Below, piece after piece: positions 1-10,347 of a stretch of 64,000 nt of DNA. The notes below the pieces were generated by a model. It was given only the letters and a program-made list of their open reading frames with translations. It was not told the origin of the DNA and did not search any database. The stretch is from Vicia villosa (taxonomy: Eukaryota; Streptophyta; Magnoliopsida; Fabales; Fabaceae): positions 19,402,404 through 19,466,403 of the forward strand of contig NC_081183.1 in NCBI RefSeq assembly GCF_029867415.1. Reading direction: 5' to 3'. Made by a program: the position numbers and the translations under genes. The stretch's first letter is position 1, and each line of letters begins with the position of its first letter.

Positions 1-408
1 CTTCTCTTTCGAATCCTTCTTGGTCACTCTAGAGGGGAATGGTAATTTGACCACCGGTTTAGTTTCTTTCTTATTTTTCTCTTCCAGCGGCTTAACCGGT
101 GATATCACTACTTCAGGCTCTTTCGGATTTTCTCTCACTTCTAGATCTACTTCGATGATATCATCATACTCGGTTTCATTTTTTTCTTCTGGTTTTGATC
201 TCCTCAGACTTCTTGTTGAGATGACATTCACATTCTGATGCTCCCTTGGGTTTGTAACAATTCCACTAGGTAAGGCACCTTGTGGTTGAGCATTGGCGAG
301 TTGTTGTGCTATCTGACTCATCTGAACCTCAAGATTTTTGATGGATGCACCCGTGTTTCGAAAATTACTCCTTGTTTCTTCTTGAAACTGAGAGCTTTGA
401 GCTGCCAT
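1..408 (-). CDS. Gag C-terminus/protease of the left unit, cut by the window edge
   Basis: This is the N-terminal 136 codons of the protein described at 4977-6284. The protease active site would lie beyond the left edge. The sequence matches the right copy over the visible part. Confidence 0.8.
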   Translation of the reverse strand, partial: MAAQSSQFQEETRSNFRNTGASIKNLEVQMSQIAQQLANAQPQGALPSGIVTNPREHQNVNVISTRSLRRSKPEEKNETEYDDIIEVDLEVRENPKEPEVVISPVKPLEEKNKKETKPVVKLPFPSRVTKKDSKEK

Positions 409-426
409 TTTTTCGATGGCAATCTC

Positions 427-1707
427 CTAATCTGCTTTTCTGGGGGCCTGTTGCTGAGGTTGTTGATAATGTTGTTGAGGAGGTCTATACTGTTGCTGCA
501 ACTGCTGACCTTGATATGGAATAACCTCTTGTTTAGGAGCATTCCCTGGTTGATCCTTCCATGAAAAATTTGGATGATTTTTCCACCCCGGATTGTAGGT
601 ATTTGAGTAGGGGTTGTTTTGCTTCAAGAACTTTATTTCCTCCACTTGCTGAGCTGTAGCAACACACTGAACAGTAAAATGAGGTCCTCCACATATTTCA
701 CACCCTACCGATTGACTTGCTTGAGCCGGTTGAACTTGTGCTACTGTTTGTTTTTCAAGACCCATCTGTTTCAATCTCCGCTCAACTTCCGCAGCTACCT
801 GATCTTCAATTTTCACAACTCGCGTTGACAATTTCATATCCACTAATCCTTCAGGTTGGCTAACACTACGGTCATATAACTCCAAGTGTTCATTGGCCGC
901 AATAGCTTCTATGATTTTTTTAACACCAGTGGCTGTTGAAAAGTTGGATGAGCCACCAGCTGCTGTGTCAATCAATTGCTTAGTCTTCATTTTAAGACCA
1001 TTCAGAAAATTCTGCATTTGTTCAGTGACATCCATGTTGTGAGTTGGGCATGCCACCAATAACCTCTTGAATCTCTTATAAGCATCTCCGAGTGATTCTC
1101 CCTCCTTCTGTTTAAAATTAACAATATCATACCTCTTACGGATATAAACAGCAGCAGGGAAATACTCATTCAGAAAGGTAGACTCCATTTGTTGCCATGT
1201 GGTAATACTCCCAGCAGGTAATGAGTAGAACCACTCTTCAGCGTCATCAGCTAACGTGAATGGAAACATAACCAACTTCTTGGCTTCTTCAGAGTGTCCT
1301 TCTATCTTCAGAGATGTTGTCATAGTAAGAAACCTTTGCAAATGCTTATTAGCATCTTCATTTATTCTCCCTGAAAATGGTTTCTTCTCCAGTTGTCGAA
1401 TCGTTGCTGGGTGTAGCTGAAAGTGAGCAACATCGACCGGTTGATTTACAATTGTCATCCGGCCAGCTGGTGCATTTGCTCCACCATAATCACCTAACAA
1501 CCTTTCTACGGGAGCTGCCATCGTTTCAGCCTCCGAATCTGAATGCTCAAAATGAATAGAGAGGATTTCCTCGTTATCAGATTCCGAAGCTGTCAGAATG
1601 TCTTCCAACGCTTCCAGTCGTTCTTGTTTTGCTTTTCGCAGCCTAGCTCGCAATGATCGTTCTGGTTCTGCGTCAAAAATAAATTCTGCTGAGGCTTTAC
1701 CTCGCAT
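427..1707 (-). CDS. Gag of the Athila-like element, left unit
   Basis: A 426-residue gag identical to that at 6303-7583 except for one residue (Gln here, His there, from base 1192). It has the same gag domain, CCHC knuckle and terminal TAG codon. The shared stop shows that the gag/protease interruption predates the tandem duplication. Confidence 0.85.
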   Translation of the reverse strand: MRGKASAEFIFDAEPERSLRARLRKAKQERLEALEDILTASESDNEEILSIHFEHSDSEAETMAAPVERLLGDYGGANAPAGRMTIVNQPVDVAHFQLHPATIRQLEKKPFSGRINEDANKHLQRFLTMTTSLKIEGHSEEAKKLVMFPFTLADDAEEWFYSLPAGSITTWQQMESTFLNEYFPAAVYIRKRYDIVNFKQKEGESLGDAYKRFKRLLVACPTHNMDVTEQMQNFLNGLKMKTKQLIDTAAGGSSNFSTATGVKKIIEAIAANEHLELYDRSVSQPEGLVDMKLSTRVVKIEDQVAAEVERRLKQMGLEKQTVAQVQPAQASQSVGCEICGGPHFTVQCVATAQQVEEIKFLKQNNPYSNTYNPGWKNHPNFSWKDQPGNAPKQEVIPYQGQQLQQQYRPPQQHYQQPQQQAPRKAD

Positions 1708-1827
1708 ACAAAGGTTAGACGATTATAAGTAATAAGCAAAAGAAATACCAGACAAATGAAAATAAAAATTTTAGTTGCAGAGCAACAAAAATTCAATTGA
1801 ACTATTTTTTAACTTATAATTTGGCAG

Positions 1828-1845
1828 TCCCCGGCAACGGCGCCA
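1828..1845 (-). other. Primer-binding site, tRNA-Asp type (left unit)
   Basis: On the minus strand the site reads TGGCGCCGTTGCCGGGGA, the complement of a tRNA-Asp 3' end as used by Athila/Tat elements. It is separated from the LTR end by 6 bp. It marks the start of minus-strand cDNA synthesis and fixes the element's orientation. Confidence 0.85.
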
Positions 1846-1851
1846 AAAACT

Positions 1852-3192
1852 TGATCGGAAAAATAGCAAGTGTACTATTTTTACCGATGTAGTAATAATG
1901 GGATTAATCCCCAAGTATCGAACTCACGGACTGCGTAGGAAATATAAGTTATCGTAACGATTCAATTGAACAAAAGAACATGGGGGTTTTGTTGTTTGTT
2001 TGGAGATAACGATAAATGATAACAAATTAATAGAAAGCGTAAAAATGACTTTAAAACAATATGAGAAATTATGCTAGGGTCAAGTGTATGAATTGCCTTG
2101 CAACAACCTTTAATCCTTATTTACGAAATATCAGTGTACATGAACTATTACCGAATCTCAAGAGTTATCTTCCCTAATTCCTTAGCGGAAAACCTTTTGA
2201 TACTGTCTTGTATCCTAATTCCTTAGCAATTCAAGAAGTGATCAAGCGCAATATAATTTATCAAGATTATTACGGTTACTACGGAGAATCCTCATTCCTA
2301 AGCAATAACAACCGTAATATTATTGTGCAAACAGCGATAAGGTGGTTTGTCCGACCTAACCCTTAACCGTAAATCAAAAATATATTTGTCCGATAGATAA
2401 AGCAATAAGCACTTTGCACAATCAAATAAATTCACACACATAACGATTTCATAACATAAAGGAAATTAGGTTCATTACAATAGCAATTCAGGGACACCCC
2501 CTAACACGTAAATAGTTTAGCTACTCATGGCAATTGTTAAGATAACAGATATTAAGGATGAAGACATTACAATAAGATGAATAGGAATTGATCTTCAATT
2601 GCGGATGCTCTTGAAGATTTCTTCGCTTCAAACCCTAGTGCTTCCAATCCTCTTTTCACGTTCTCCGACCGTCAAAAAGTGATTTTCTTCTTTCCAAACA
2701 GTGACTAAATACCTCACAGCAAATATTCTCATACGAAAAGTCCATCATACCCTTACTTAAGTGACAGATTTCATAAGTTAAAAATCAGAATTTTTCTGCG
2801 CACATGTCTGACACGGCCGTGTCATGGGACACGGGTGGCCGTGTCAGACCCCTGACTTCTTGGTTCCAAGATTTCTCAACTTTTTCTCTTCAGCATGTCT
2901 GACACGGCCGTGTCCCATGACACGGGTGGCCGTGTCACAGCTCTGTCTCACCAAAATTCACTTTTTCTTGTCTCGAATCATGCCCTGTATCTGCATAACT
3001 TAAAACACTACCAACACAAGATCAAAAGCAATGGAAAAACAACAAAAACTAGAAAAAGTAACACACCAAATTCAAATACAAAGGTAAACAAAACTAATTA
3101 AGAACTAGACTAAAACGACTTAAAATACCACCGAATGAAGTGCTTTTCCATTAATTCGAACATAGGAACAAGGTGAAATTGGTGGCCGATCA
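1852..3192 (-). repeat. LTR shared between two tandem Athila-like units
   Basis: This is a 1341-bp direct repeat of 7728-9068. On the plus strand it begins TGATCGG and ends CCGATCA, a perfect 7-bp terminal inverted repeat. The PBS of the left unit lies 6 bp to its left and the 3' tail of the right unit begins at 3193. By eye I find one substitution against the other LTR (G at 2939, A at 8815). Two double-hairpin palindromes lie inside, at 2809-2846 and 2900-2937. Confidence 0.93.
2809..2937. repeat. Two double-hairpin palindromes inside the left LTR
   Basis: Units at 2809-2846 and 2900-2937, 91 bp apart, built like those at 4568-4788. The second unit has a change on the right half of its first palindrome. 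They are more GC- and CpG-rich than the surrounding LTR. Confidence 0.85.
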
Positions 3193-4976
3193 CAACCCCA
3201 AACTTAGCTCATTACTTGTCCTCAAGTGATGGACGAGAAAACAAGAGGACACCTATGAATTTTTCTATTCTCCACAACACAACTGATGCTTCCACACTTG
3301 ATAATTACTTCGTGTCAAAGTGTTCGATCCCCCTCCCCGAACTTTTCCGTTGTACTTCAATTTTGACTCATTCTTTTACCTGCAAGCTCAATCACACTCT
3401 CACAACTTCTCTCGGGGTTAAGTGTTTCACTCGCTCATCAAGGCATACATATCTACTCTTTGTTTTGTAAACATTCTAACATACTTCCACAATATCAACA
3501 ACACACACTTTTAGAGGACTCATGGGTTGTAACGGGGCTTGGGGTAGGTAGGATAAACAAAGAAAGTAGGTACTATGGTTTATGGTTCGGTATTAACTAA
3601 TTAGTCCGATATCTTTTTGCACATTACATCATGTTTGGGGTGTTTAGCGCTTTTTTCGCTTTCCGGACTCTTAACTTCTTTACATGATGGCAAGTGTGTA
3701 TCGAAATCATTTTTTTCTCTTTTTTTTTTTCACAACACATCTCTTTTCATGTGTTCTTTTTCTTTTCTTTTTCACACTTGCCTCATTCTTTTGTCACCGG
3801 ACTTGGTTACCCCAAACTTAACTTTTTCTACCGGACTCGGACTTATAGTTAACACCAAAAATACAGGAAACAAAAGGGATTGTGAATACGAAAAAGAAAA
3901 CATGGATGATGGTTTAAGATGGTTACAAAGGATGATAAACAACAAGGTTGGGTGCGAAAGGCTCAGGGTTAAAGAGAAAAAAAATAAATGCCTCAGTGTG
4001 TGTGATCGATGTGTGTACTATATGAAGAACAAATGCAAAATTAGAGTGATGATGCCATACCCGATGCTCTCTCATGATGAATTGAAGTGTTTGGCTTTAT
4101 ATATCCTCACAGGTTTGGCATTGCATACAGGTTCAAAAATGGTCTCCATTTTGTACAACTTCATGTCCGGTTCGGGTTGCTCTAAACTCATTCACTTGGC
4201 ACCATCAAGTTGCGTCTAGCATTTTTCTCCAGTTGTGCCAACTTTCACAGGTGTCCCGGATGCCAATTTAAGATGCGTCTTTTCCCCTTTTCACCTTAAT
4301 TCCCATGATACTTTCCTCTGGAATCACATTCATCCTGGTGCACAGAAAACTCAAAACACACATAAAATAAGGAAATAACAAAAACGGAAATAACATAAAA
4401 TAACTTAAAACGAAAGAACCTCCCCCACACTTGGACTTAACATTGTCCTCAATGTATAAGCAAGCATAAGGGAGACTTACAGTGCTCACTGAGGCGGAGG
4501 TGGAGGGTTGATAGGGGGCCCACCACTATGAAAACGAATTTATCAAAAAAAAAATTGCGTTTCTGTCTGACACGGCCCTGTCATAGGACACGGGTGGCCG
4601 TGTCAGAACTCTGCCACTCTTCCAAAAATTGATTTCAAAAGAAAATCCTTCAGGGTCTGTGACACGGCCGTGTCACATGACACGGGTGCCCGTGTCACAC
4701 CTCTGATTTCCCAAACTTGATTTTTTTTTACGCCACTTCTTCAGGATCTGTGACACGGCCGTGTCACATGACACGGGTGCCCGTGTCAGACCCCTGACTC
4801 TTCCACAATTCGAATTCTTTTCTCTAACCGCTTCTCGCCTCGCAAAAGACACAATGTTTGTACCTACAGAATAAAAATGCAAAAACACATAAAACTATTA
4901 AAAAGAAATCCCGTGGGTTGCCTCCCACGAAGCGCTTCGTTTAACGTCGCATGGCTCGACGGTCCATTCCCTTCTG
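3193..4976 (-). other. 3' untranslated tail of the Athila-like element (no pol genes)
   Basis: About 1.8 kb between the protease stop and the 3' LTR. It holds no RT or integrase coding on either strand; the small ORFs are not convincing. Next to the protease stop is the conserved Athila-type motif GTGGGAGGCAACCCA (about 4914-4928 on the minus strand). Three double-hairpin palindromes follow at 4568-4788. The bases bordering the LTR at 3193 read, on the minus strand, a purine-rich AAGTTTGGGGTTG, the likely polypurine tract that primes plus-strand DNA. Confidence 0.65.
4568..4788. repeat. Three tandem double-hairpin palindromes, internal tail
   Basis: Units at 4568-4605, 4660-4697 and 4751-4788, spaced 91-92 bp. 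Each combines the 16-bp self-complementary TGACACGGCCGTGTCA (one mismatch in the first unit) with a second inverted repeat of the GACACGG..CCGTGTC type. Related units occur in both LTRs (2809-2846, 2900-2937, 8685-8722, 8776-8813). Confidence 0.85.
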
Positions 4977-6284
4977 TTATGGGGGATACTTCCTCTTCCA
5001 CACCATGTTGCTTGTCCTTTCTGCAACCCAGAACTCATCTAGATTTAAAGGATGGACCACTTTATGCCTCAAGTCACTTTCAACTTCCATCTCCTCACCT
5101 TGATGTTCCTTTTTCTTTCTTTCCTTGATTTCTTTATTGGACTTTGGAGTTTTTATATGAGATGCCGCCACCTGAGAAATTATGCTTGAGACCTTTTTTG
5201 GGGTTGGTTCCGATCTTTTGCTTTCGCCTACTATGTGGATCATTCCAACTGAAGATTGATTATCTCCACTTTCACCTTGCTTCTTGGTGTTTAACACTTT
5301 CAGAGTTATTTCTTCATCAAAAGATTTCAAAGTCAGAGTACCTTTTTCAATATCGAAATTGCACCGACTAGTGCGCAAGAAAGGTCGACCCAGAATAATA
5401 AGGGTCTCTTCATCTTCAGGGATATCCATTATTTCAAAATCAACTGGAAAAACAAATTTGTCAATTTCTACCAATACATCTTCTGCCACCCCATATGACC
5501 TCTTCATGCTGTGATCTGCAAATTTCAACTCTGTTCCTCTTTCACTCACATTTTCAATACCGAGCTTTTTGAAGATAGATAACGGCATTAAGCTCACACT
5601 AGCACCTGAATCAATTAGAACCTTCATGAAAGTTCTGTTATTTATCGTGCACGGTATTGCAACTGATCCAGGATCTTTTTGCTTGATTGGTATTCTCTTC
5701 TCTGGTGAGATTCTACCACACTTTTCGATTCTGAATTTCAGCTCATCTCCCACTTGTTTCTTCTTAGAAACTACCTCTTTCATAAATTTCTTGTACAAAG
5801 GCATATTCTCAAGTGCTTCAAAGAAAGGTAAGTTAATCTCTAACTTCTTAAACATTGCAGCAAACTTCTCAAAATCCTTCTCTTTCGAATCCTTCTTGGT
5901 CACTCTAGAGGGGAATGGTAATTTGACCACCGGTTTAGTTTCTTTCTTATTTTTCTCTTCCAGCGGCTTAACCGGTGATATCACTACTTCAGGCTCTTTC
6001 GGATTTTCTCTCACTTCTAGATCTACTTCGATGATATCATCATACTCGGTTTCATTTTTTTCTTCTGGTTTTGATCTCCTCAGACTTCTTGTTGAGATGA
6101 CATTCACATTCTGATGCTCCCTTGGGTTTGTAACAATTCCACTAGGTAAGGCACCTTGTGGTTGAGCATTGGCGAGTTGTTGTGCTATCTGACTCATCTG
6201 AACCTCAAGATTTTTGATGGATGCACCCGTGTTTCGAAAATTACTCCTTGTTTCTTCTTGAAACTGAGAGCTTTGAGCTGCCAT
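4977..6284 (-). CDS. Gag C-terminus plus aspartic protease of the Athila-like element, right unit
   Basis: A 435-residue ORF in the same frame as the upstream gag, separated from it by a TAG. Residues 1-50 look like the tail of gag (QPQGALPSG). A retropepsin-type aspartic protease follows, with the active-site triplet Asp225-Ser-Gly and a flap/LGR element at residues 298-300. The last 90 residues are charged and carry no recognised domain. No RT follows: after the stop at 4977 the sequence goes directly into the 3' tail. The predicted role is polyprotein maturation. Whether it is ever translated (stop readthrough or re-initiation at the ATG at 6284) cannot be told from the sequence. Confidence 0.8.
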   Translation of the reverse strand: MAAQSSQFQEETRSNFRNTGASIKNLEVQMSQIAQQLANAQPQGALPSGIVTNPREHQNVNVISTRSLRRSKPEEKNETEYDDIIEVDLEVRENPKEPEVVISPVKPLEEKNKKETKPVVKLPFPSRVTKKDSKEKDFEKFAAMFKKLEINLPFFEALENMPLYKKFMKEVVSKKKQVGDELKFRIEKCGRISPEKRIPIKQKDPGSVAIPCTINNRTFMKVLIDSGASVSLMPLSIFKKLGIENVSERGTELKFADHSMKRSYGVAEDVLVEIDKFVFPVDFEIMDIPEDEETLIILGRPFLRTSRCNFDIEKGTLTLKSFDEEITLKVLNTKKQGESGDNQSSVGMIHIVGESKRSEPTPKKVSSIISQVAASHIKTPKSNKEIKERKKKEHQGEEMEVESDLRHKVVHPLNLDEFWVAERTSNMVWKRKYPP

Positions 6285-6302
6285 TTTTTCGATGGCAATC
6301 TC

Positions 6303-7583
6303 CTAATCTGCTTTTCTGGGGGCCTGTTGCTGAGGTTGTTGATAATGTTGTTGAGGAGGTCTATACTGTTGCTGCAACTGCTGACCTTGATATGGAATAA
6401 CCTCTTGTTTAGGAGCATTCCCTGGTTGATCCTTCCATGAAAAATTTGGATGATTTTTCCACCCCGGATTGTAGGTATTTGAGTAGGGGTTGTTTTGCTT
6501 CAAGAACTTTATTTCCTCCACTTGCTGAGCTGTAGCAACACACTGAACAGTAAAATGAGGTCCTCCACATATTTCACACCCTACCGATTGACTTGCTTGA
6601 GCCGGTTGAACTTGTGCTACTGTTTGTTTTTCAAGACCCATCTGTTTCAATCTCCGCTCAACTTCCGCAGCTACCTGATCTTCAATTTTCACAACTCGCG
6701 TTGACAATTTCATATCCACTAATCCTTCAGGTTGGCTAACACTACGGTCATATAACTCCAAGTGTTCATTGGCCGCAATAGCTTCTATGATTTTTTTAAC
6801 ACCAGTGGCTGTTGAAAAGTTGGATGAGCCACCAGCTGCTGTGTCAATCAATTGCTTAGTCTTCATTTTAAGACCATTCAGAAAATTCTGCATTTGTTCA
6901 GTGACATCCATGTTGTGAGTTGGGCATGCCACCAATAACCTCTTGAATCTCTTATAAGCATCTCCGAGTGATTCTCCCTCCTTCTGTTTAAAATTAACAA
7001 TATCATACCTCTTACGGATATAAACAGCAGCAGGGAAATACTCATTCAGAAAGGTAGACTCCATTTGATGCCATGTGGTAATACTCCCAGCAGGTAATGA
7101 GTAGAACCACTCTTCAGCGTCATCAGCTAACGTGAATGGAAACATAACCAACTTCTTGGCTTCTTCAGAGTGTCCTTCTATCTTCAGAGATGTTGTCATA
7201 GTAAGAAACCTTTGCAAATGCTTATTAGCATCTTCATTTATTCTCCCTGAAAATGGTTTCTTCTCCAGTTGTCGAATCGTTGCTGGGTGTAGCTGAAAGT
7301 GAGCAACATCGACCGGTTGATTTACAATTGTCATCCGGCCAGCTGGTGCATTTGCTCCACCATAATCACCTAACAACCTTTCTACGGGAGCTGCCATCGT
7401 TTCAGCCTCCGAATCTGAATGCTCAAAATGAATAGAGAGGATTTCCTCGTTATCAGATTCCGAAGCTGTCAGAATGTCTTCCAACGCTTCCAGTCGTTCT
7501 TGTTTTGCTTTTCGCAGCCTAGCTCGCAATGATCGTTCTGGTTCTGCGTCAAAAATAAATTCTGCTGAGGCTTTACCTCGCAT
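6303..7583 (-). CDS. Gag (capsid/nucleocapsid) of the Athila-like element, right unit
   Basis: A 426-residue gag ORF. The central part is a plant retrotransposon gag domain (about residues 100-270) with the typical stretch around FPFTLADDAEEW and a GSITTW motif. A CCHC-type knuckle is seen at residues 336-348 (CX2CX3HX4C). The C-terminus is rich in glutamine and proline. The predicted role is particle assembly and RNA packaging. The ORF ends at a TAG codon; the protease ORF follows in the same reading frame only 18 nt further on, so gag and protease form one frame broken by this stop. It differs from the left copy by one residue seen by eye (His here, Gln in the left copy; base 7068 against 1192). 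The start is the first ATG of the frame, about 120 nt downstream of the PBS. Confidence 0.85.
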   Translation of the reverse strand: MRGKASAEFIFDAEPERSLRARLRKAKQERLEALEDILTASESDNEEILSIHFEHSDSEAETMAAPVERLLGDYGGANAPAGRMTIVNQPVDVAHFQLHPATIRQLEKKPFSGRINEDANKHLQRFLTMTTSLKIEGHSEEAKKLVMFPFTLADDAEEWFYSLPAGSITTWHQMESTFLNEYFPAAVYIRKRYDIVNFKQKEGESLGDAYKRFKRLLVACPTHNMDVTEQMQNFLNGLKMKTKQLIDTAAGGSSNFSTATGVKKIIEAIAANEHLELYDRSVSQPEGLVDMKLSTRVVKIEDQVAAEVERRLKQMGLEKQTVAQVQPAQASQSVGCEICGGPHFTVQCVATAQQVEEIKFLKQNNPYSNTYNPGWKNHPNFSWKDQPGNAPKQEVIPYQGQQLQQQYRPPQQHYQQPQQQAPRKAD

Positions 7584-7703
7584 ACAAAGGTTAGACGATT
7601 ATAAGTAATAAGCAAAAGAAATACCAGACAAATGAAAATAAAAATTTTAGTTGCAGAGCAACAAAAATTCAATTGAACTATTTTTTAACTTATAATTTGG
7701 CAG

Positions 7704-7721
7704 TCCCCGGCAACGGCGCCA
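7704..7721 (-). other. Primer-binding site, tRNA-Asp type (right unit)
   Basis: This is the same 18-nt site as at 1828-1845, 6 bp left of the LTR that starts at 7728. Both copies are unmutated. Confidence 0.85.
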
Positions 7722-7727
7722 AAAACT

Positions 7728-9068
7728 TGATCGGAAAAATAGCAAGTGTACTATTTTTACCGATGTAGTAATAATGGGATTAATCCCCAAGTATCGAACT
7801 CACGGACTGCGTAGGAAATATAAGTTATCGTAACGATTCAATTGAACAAAAGAACATGGGGGTTTTGTTGTTTGTTTGGAGATAACGATAAATGATAACA
7901 AATTAATAGAAAGCGTAAAAATGACTTTAAAACAATATGAGAAATTATGCTAGGGTCAAGTGTATGAATTGCCTTGCAACAACCTTTAATCCTTATTTAC
8001 GAAATATCAGTGTACATGAACTATTACCGAATCTCAAGAGTTATCTTCCCTAATTCCTTAGCGGAAAACCTTTTGATACTGTCTTGTATCCTAATTCCTT
8101 AGCAATTCAAGAAGTGATCAAGCGCAATATAATTTATCAAGATTATTACGGTTACTACGGAGAATCCTCATTCCTAAGCAATAACAACCGTAATATTATT
8201 GTGCAAACAGCGATAAGGTGGTTTGTCCGACCTAACCCTTAACCGTAAATCAAAAATATATTTGTCCGATAGATAAAGCAATAAGCACTTTGCACAATCA
8301 AATAAATTCACACACATAACGATTTCATAACATAAAGGAAATTAGGTTCATTACAATAGCAATTCAGGGACACCCCCTAACACGTAAATAGTTTAGCTAC
8401 TCATGGCAATTGTTAAGATAACAGATATTAAGGATGAAGACATTACAATAAGATGAATAGGAATTGATCTTCAATTGCGGATGCTCTTGAAGATTTCTTC
8501 GCTTCAAACCCTAGTGCTTCCAATCCTCTTTTCACGTTCTCCGACCGTCAAAAAGTGATTTTCTTCTTTCCAAACAGTGACTAAATACCTCACAGCAAAT
8601 ATTCTCATACGAAAAGTCCATCATACCCTTACTTAAGTGACAGATTTCATAAGTTAAAAATCAGAATTTTTCTGCGCACATGTCTGACACGGCCGTGTCA
8701 TGGGACACGGGTGGCCGTGTCAGACCCCTGACTTCTTGGTTCCAAGATTTCTCAACTTTTTCTCTTCAGCATGTCTGACACGGCCGTGTCCCATGACACG
8801 GGTGGCCGTGTCACAACTCTGTCTCACCAAAATTCACTTTTTCTTGTCTCGAATCATGCCCTGTATCTGCATAACTTAAAACACTACCAACACAAGATCA
8901 AAAGCAATGGAAAAACAACAAAAACTAGAAAAAGTAACACACCAAATTCAAATACAAAGGTAAACAAAACTAATTAAGAACTAGACTAAAACGACTTAAA
9001 ATACCACCGAATGAAGTGCTTTTCCATTAATTCGAACATAGGAACAAGGTGAAATTGGTGGCCGATCA
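7728..9068 (-). repeat. 5' LTR of the right Athila-like unit
   Basis: This 1341-bp LTR is homologous to 1852-3192 along its full length, with termini TGATCGG...CCGATCA. Homology stops exactly at 9068; from 9069 the sequence is the RT coding region of the host Ogre element. The first LTR bases supply the stop codon that ends the interrupted RT frame. The candidate 5-bp target duplication on this side is 9069-9073, but the matching copy lies outside the window. Confidence 0.93.
8685..8813. repeat. Two double-hairpin palindromes inside the right LTR
   Basis: The equivalents of 2809-2937, at 8685-8722 and 8776-8813. Confidence 0.85.
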
Positions 9069-9455
9069 AACTTCCTCTTTGATTTTCATAGCCATCTCTG
9101 GATGAGTTCTTCTCAATTTTTGCGTGATCGGAGAGCACTCTGTTTTTAATGGTAAGTGATGCTCCACTATACTGGTATCCAACCCTGGCATATCCTGATA
9201 AGACCAAGCAAAGACATCTGAGATTTCTCTGAGCAGCTGTACCAAACTCTCTCCGATCTCTGAACTGAGTGAAGCTCCAATCTTAACCTCTTTTCTGTTT
9301 CCATCAGAACCAAGGTTAATGATCTCTAGAGGCTCATTGTATGGCTGAATGGCCTCTTCCTTTTGTTGAAGTAACCATGAAATTTCCTTTGATATTTCTT
9401 TATCTTCTTCTTCCTCTGCCTCGAATACAGGAAACCCAAAGCTTGGAGAAGTCAT
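9069..9455 (-). pseudogene. Ogre reverse transcriptase, N-terminal fragment
   Basis: About 129 codons open on the minus strand. The acidic stretch EAEEEEDKE and the segment DVFAWSYQDMPGLD, followed by the HHLPL motif, are hallmarks of the region just ahead of the RT catalytic core in Tat/Ogre elements. The frame ends where the LTR of the Athila-like element is inserted, so no catalytic YxDD is present. The start of this exon is uncertain because an intron probably precedes it. Confidence 0.85.
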
Positions 9456-9810
9456 ACGACCGTACGTTTCAACGGGGTATTTTATGATTAATATGCATGT
9501 GTGATAAATTTTATTTTAGACAACGAGGGAAGACTCGGTGTATGCAGTTAATAATTTTTTATGTTTTTAAGGGTTTTTTTTAGGATTACCAATTTCCGAA
9601 AAAAGAAAAGGAAAAACTAACAAAGGAACAAACTGACATTTTTATTTATTGACAGTCATTCCTTGAATCAAAGACCCTATAAAACAAAACTCTATTGCTT
9701 TGGGCGAAGCAAAGAGGGACATTTTCCTAAGAAATAGTAAAATGCAAAGCCCTATGAAATATCTCTTCACCCTGGGCTATGGTGAGATGACAGAATAACG
9801 GTGAAAGATC
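9456..9810 (-). other. Probable Ogre intron between protease and RT
   Basis: A 355-bp AT-rich stretch with no open frame, lying exactly where Ogre elements are known to carry a spliced intron. A possible donor (AA/GTAGGA on the minus strand) overlaps the stop at 9811. I could not fix the acceptor by eye. Confidence 0.5.
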
Positions 9811-10347
9811 CTACTTAGGAGTGCGAACAACAGTTGAAACCTCAACAGCTGTCCAATAATGGCGAACCCCATTGTGCATTAAGTAATCTGGCACCTTAGG
9901 CTTAAGTTGGCCTATGGTAGGTCTTGATTTACCAACCACTATCTTTGCAACACTTAGACGACCTTCTTCTACTTCAGCAGACTGAGCAGTGTGAGCATAC
10001 CCATTTCCAAGTGGAGTATGTCGGTTTTTCTTTTGAGGAAACTTCCAATCTTCTGAATGGAGAGACTCGTTGTCAGAGACACTTTCGAGATCATCCTCTT
10101 CTGTATTTTGATCTTGCTCTTCTCCCAAGATGGCATTGACTAGGTATGTGAACTCTAAATCAGTAGTCTCGGAAGGTGACTTGGGGATATAATCCTCAAT
10201 GATGACTTCACCAGTTGATGATGATGAATAGCAAGGGTTATATATCTCTTTTGGCTGAGTAAGGTACTCATAATAAATGTTCCATCCAGTTGGAACAATG
10301 TCTTCAAGAGAAATTTTTGAACTTTCAGGAGTGGAGTATTTCAACAT
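9811..10347 (-). pseudogene. Ogre protease-RT linker coding region
   Basis: 178 codons open, acidic and serine-rich, with no catalytic motif. It contains the TGWNIYYEYLTQP-type stretch seen downstream of protease in Ogre polyproteins. It continues the polyprotein from 10341-11327 after a frameshift (the two ORFs overlap by 7 bp). It ends at or just before the putative intron. Confidence 0.65.

Larger units (their letters stand above)
1..9068 (-). mobile_element. Non-autonomous Athila-like Ty3/gypsy elements in an LTR-sharing tandem array
   Basis: Two units with a 5876-bp period are visible: positions 1-3192 match 5877-9068 almost base for base. Reading the minus strand from the right, the order is LTR (7728-9068), PBS, gag, protease, 3' non-coding tail, LTR (1852-3192), PBS, gag, protease (cut by the window edge). 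No reverse transcriptase, RNase H or integrase is present in the 4.5-kb internal part, so the element would need enzymes supplied in trans. The middle LTR serves as 3' LTR of one unit and 5' LTR of the next, as expected from unequal crossing-over between LTRs. The array lies inside the RT region of an older Ogre element; its right border is at 9068/9069 and its left border is outside the window. The Athila-like assignment rests on the tRNA-Asp-type PBS and the gag motifs. Confidence 0.88.

Noticed and set aside
2895..3101. Small ORFs across the LTRs, e.g. 2895-3101 and 3617-4219
   Set aside because: Low-complexity frames over palindromes and T-rich DNA. No domain, no conservation signal beyond the repeat itself.
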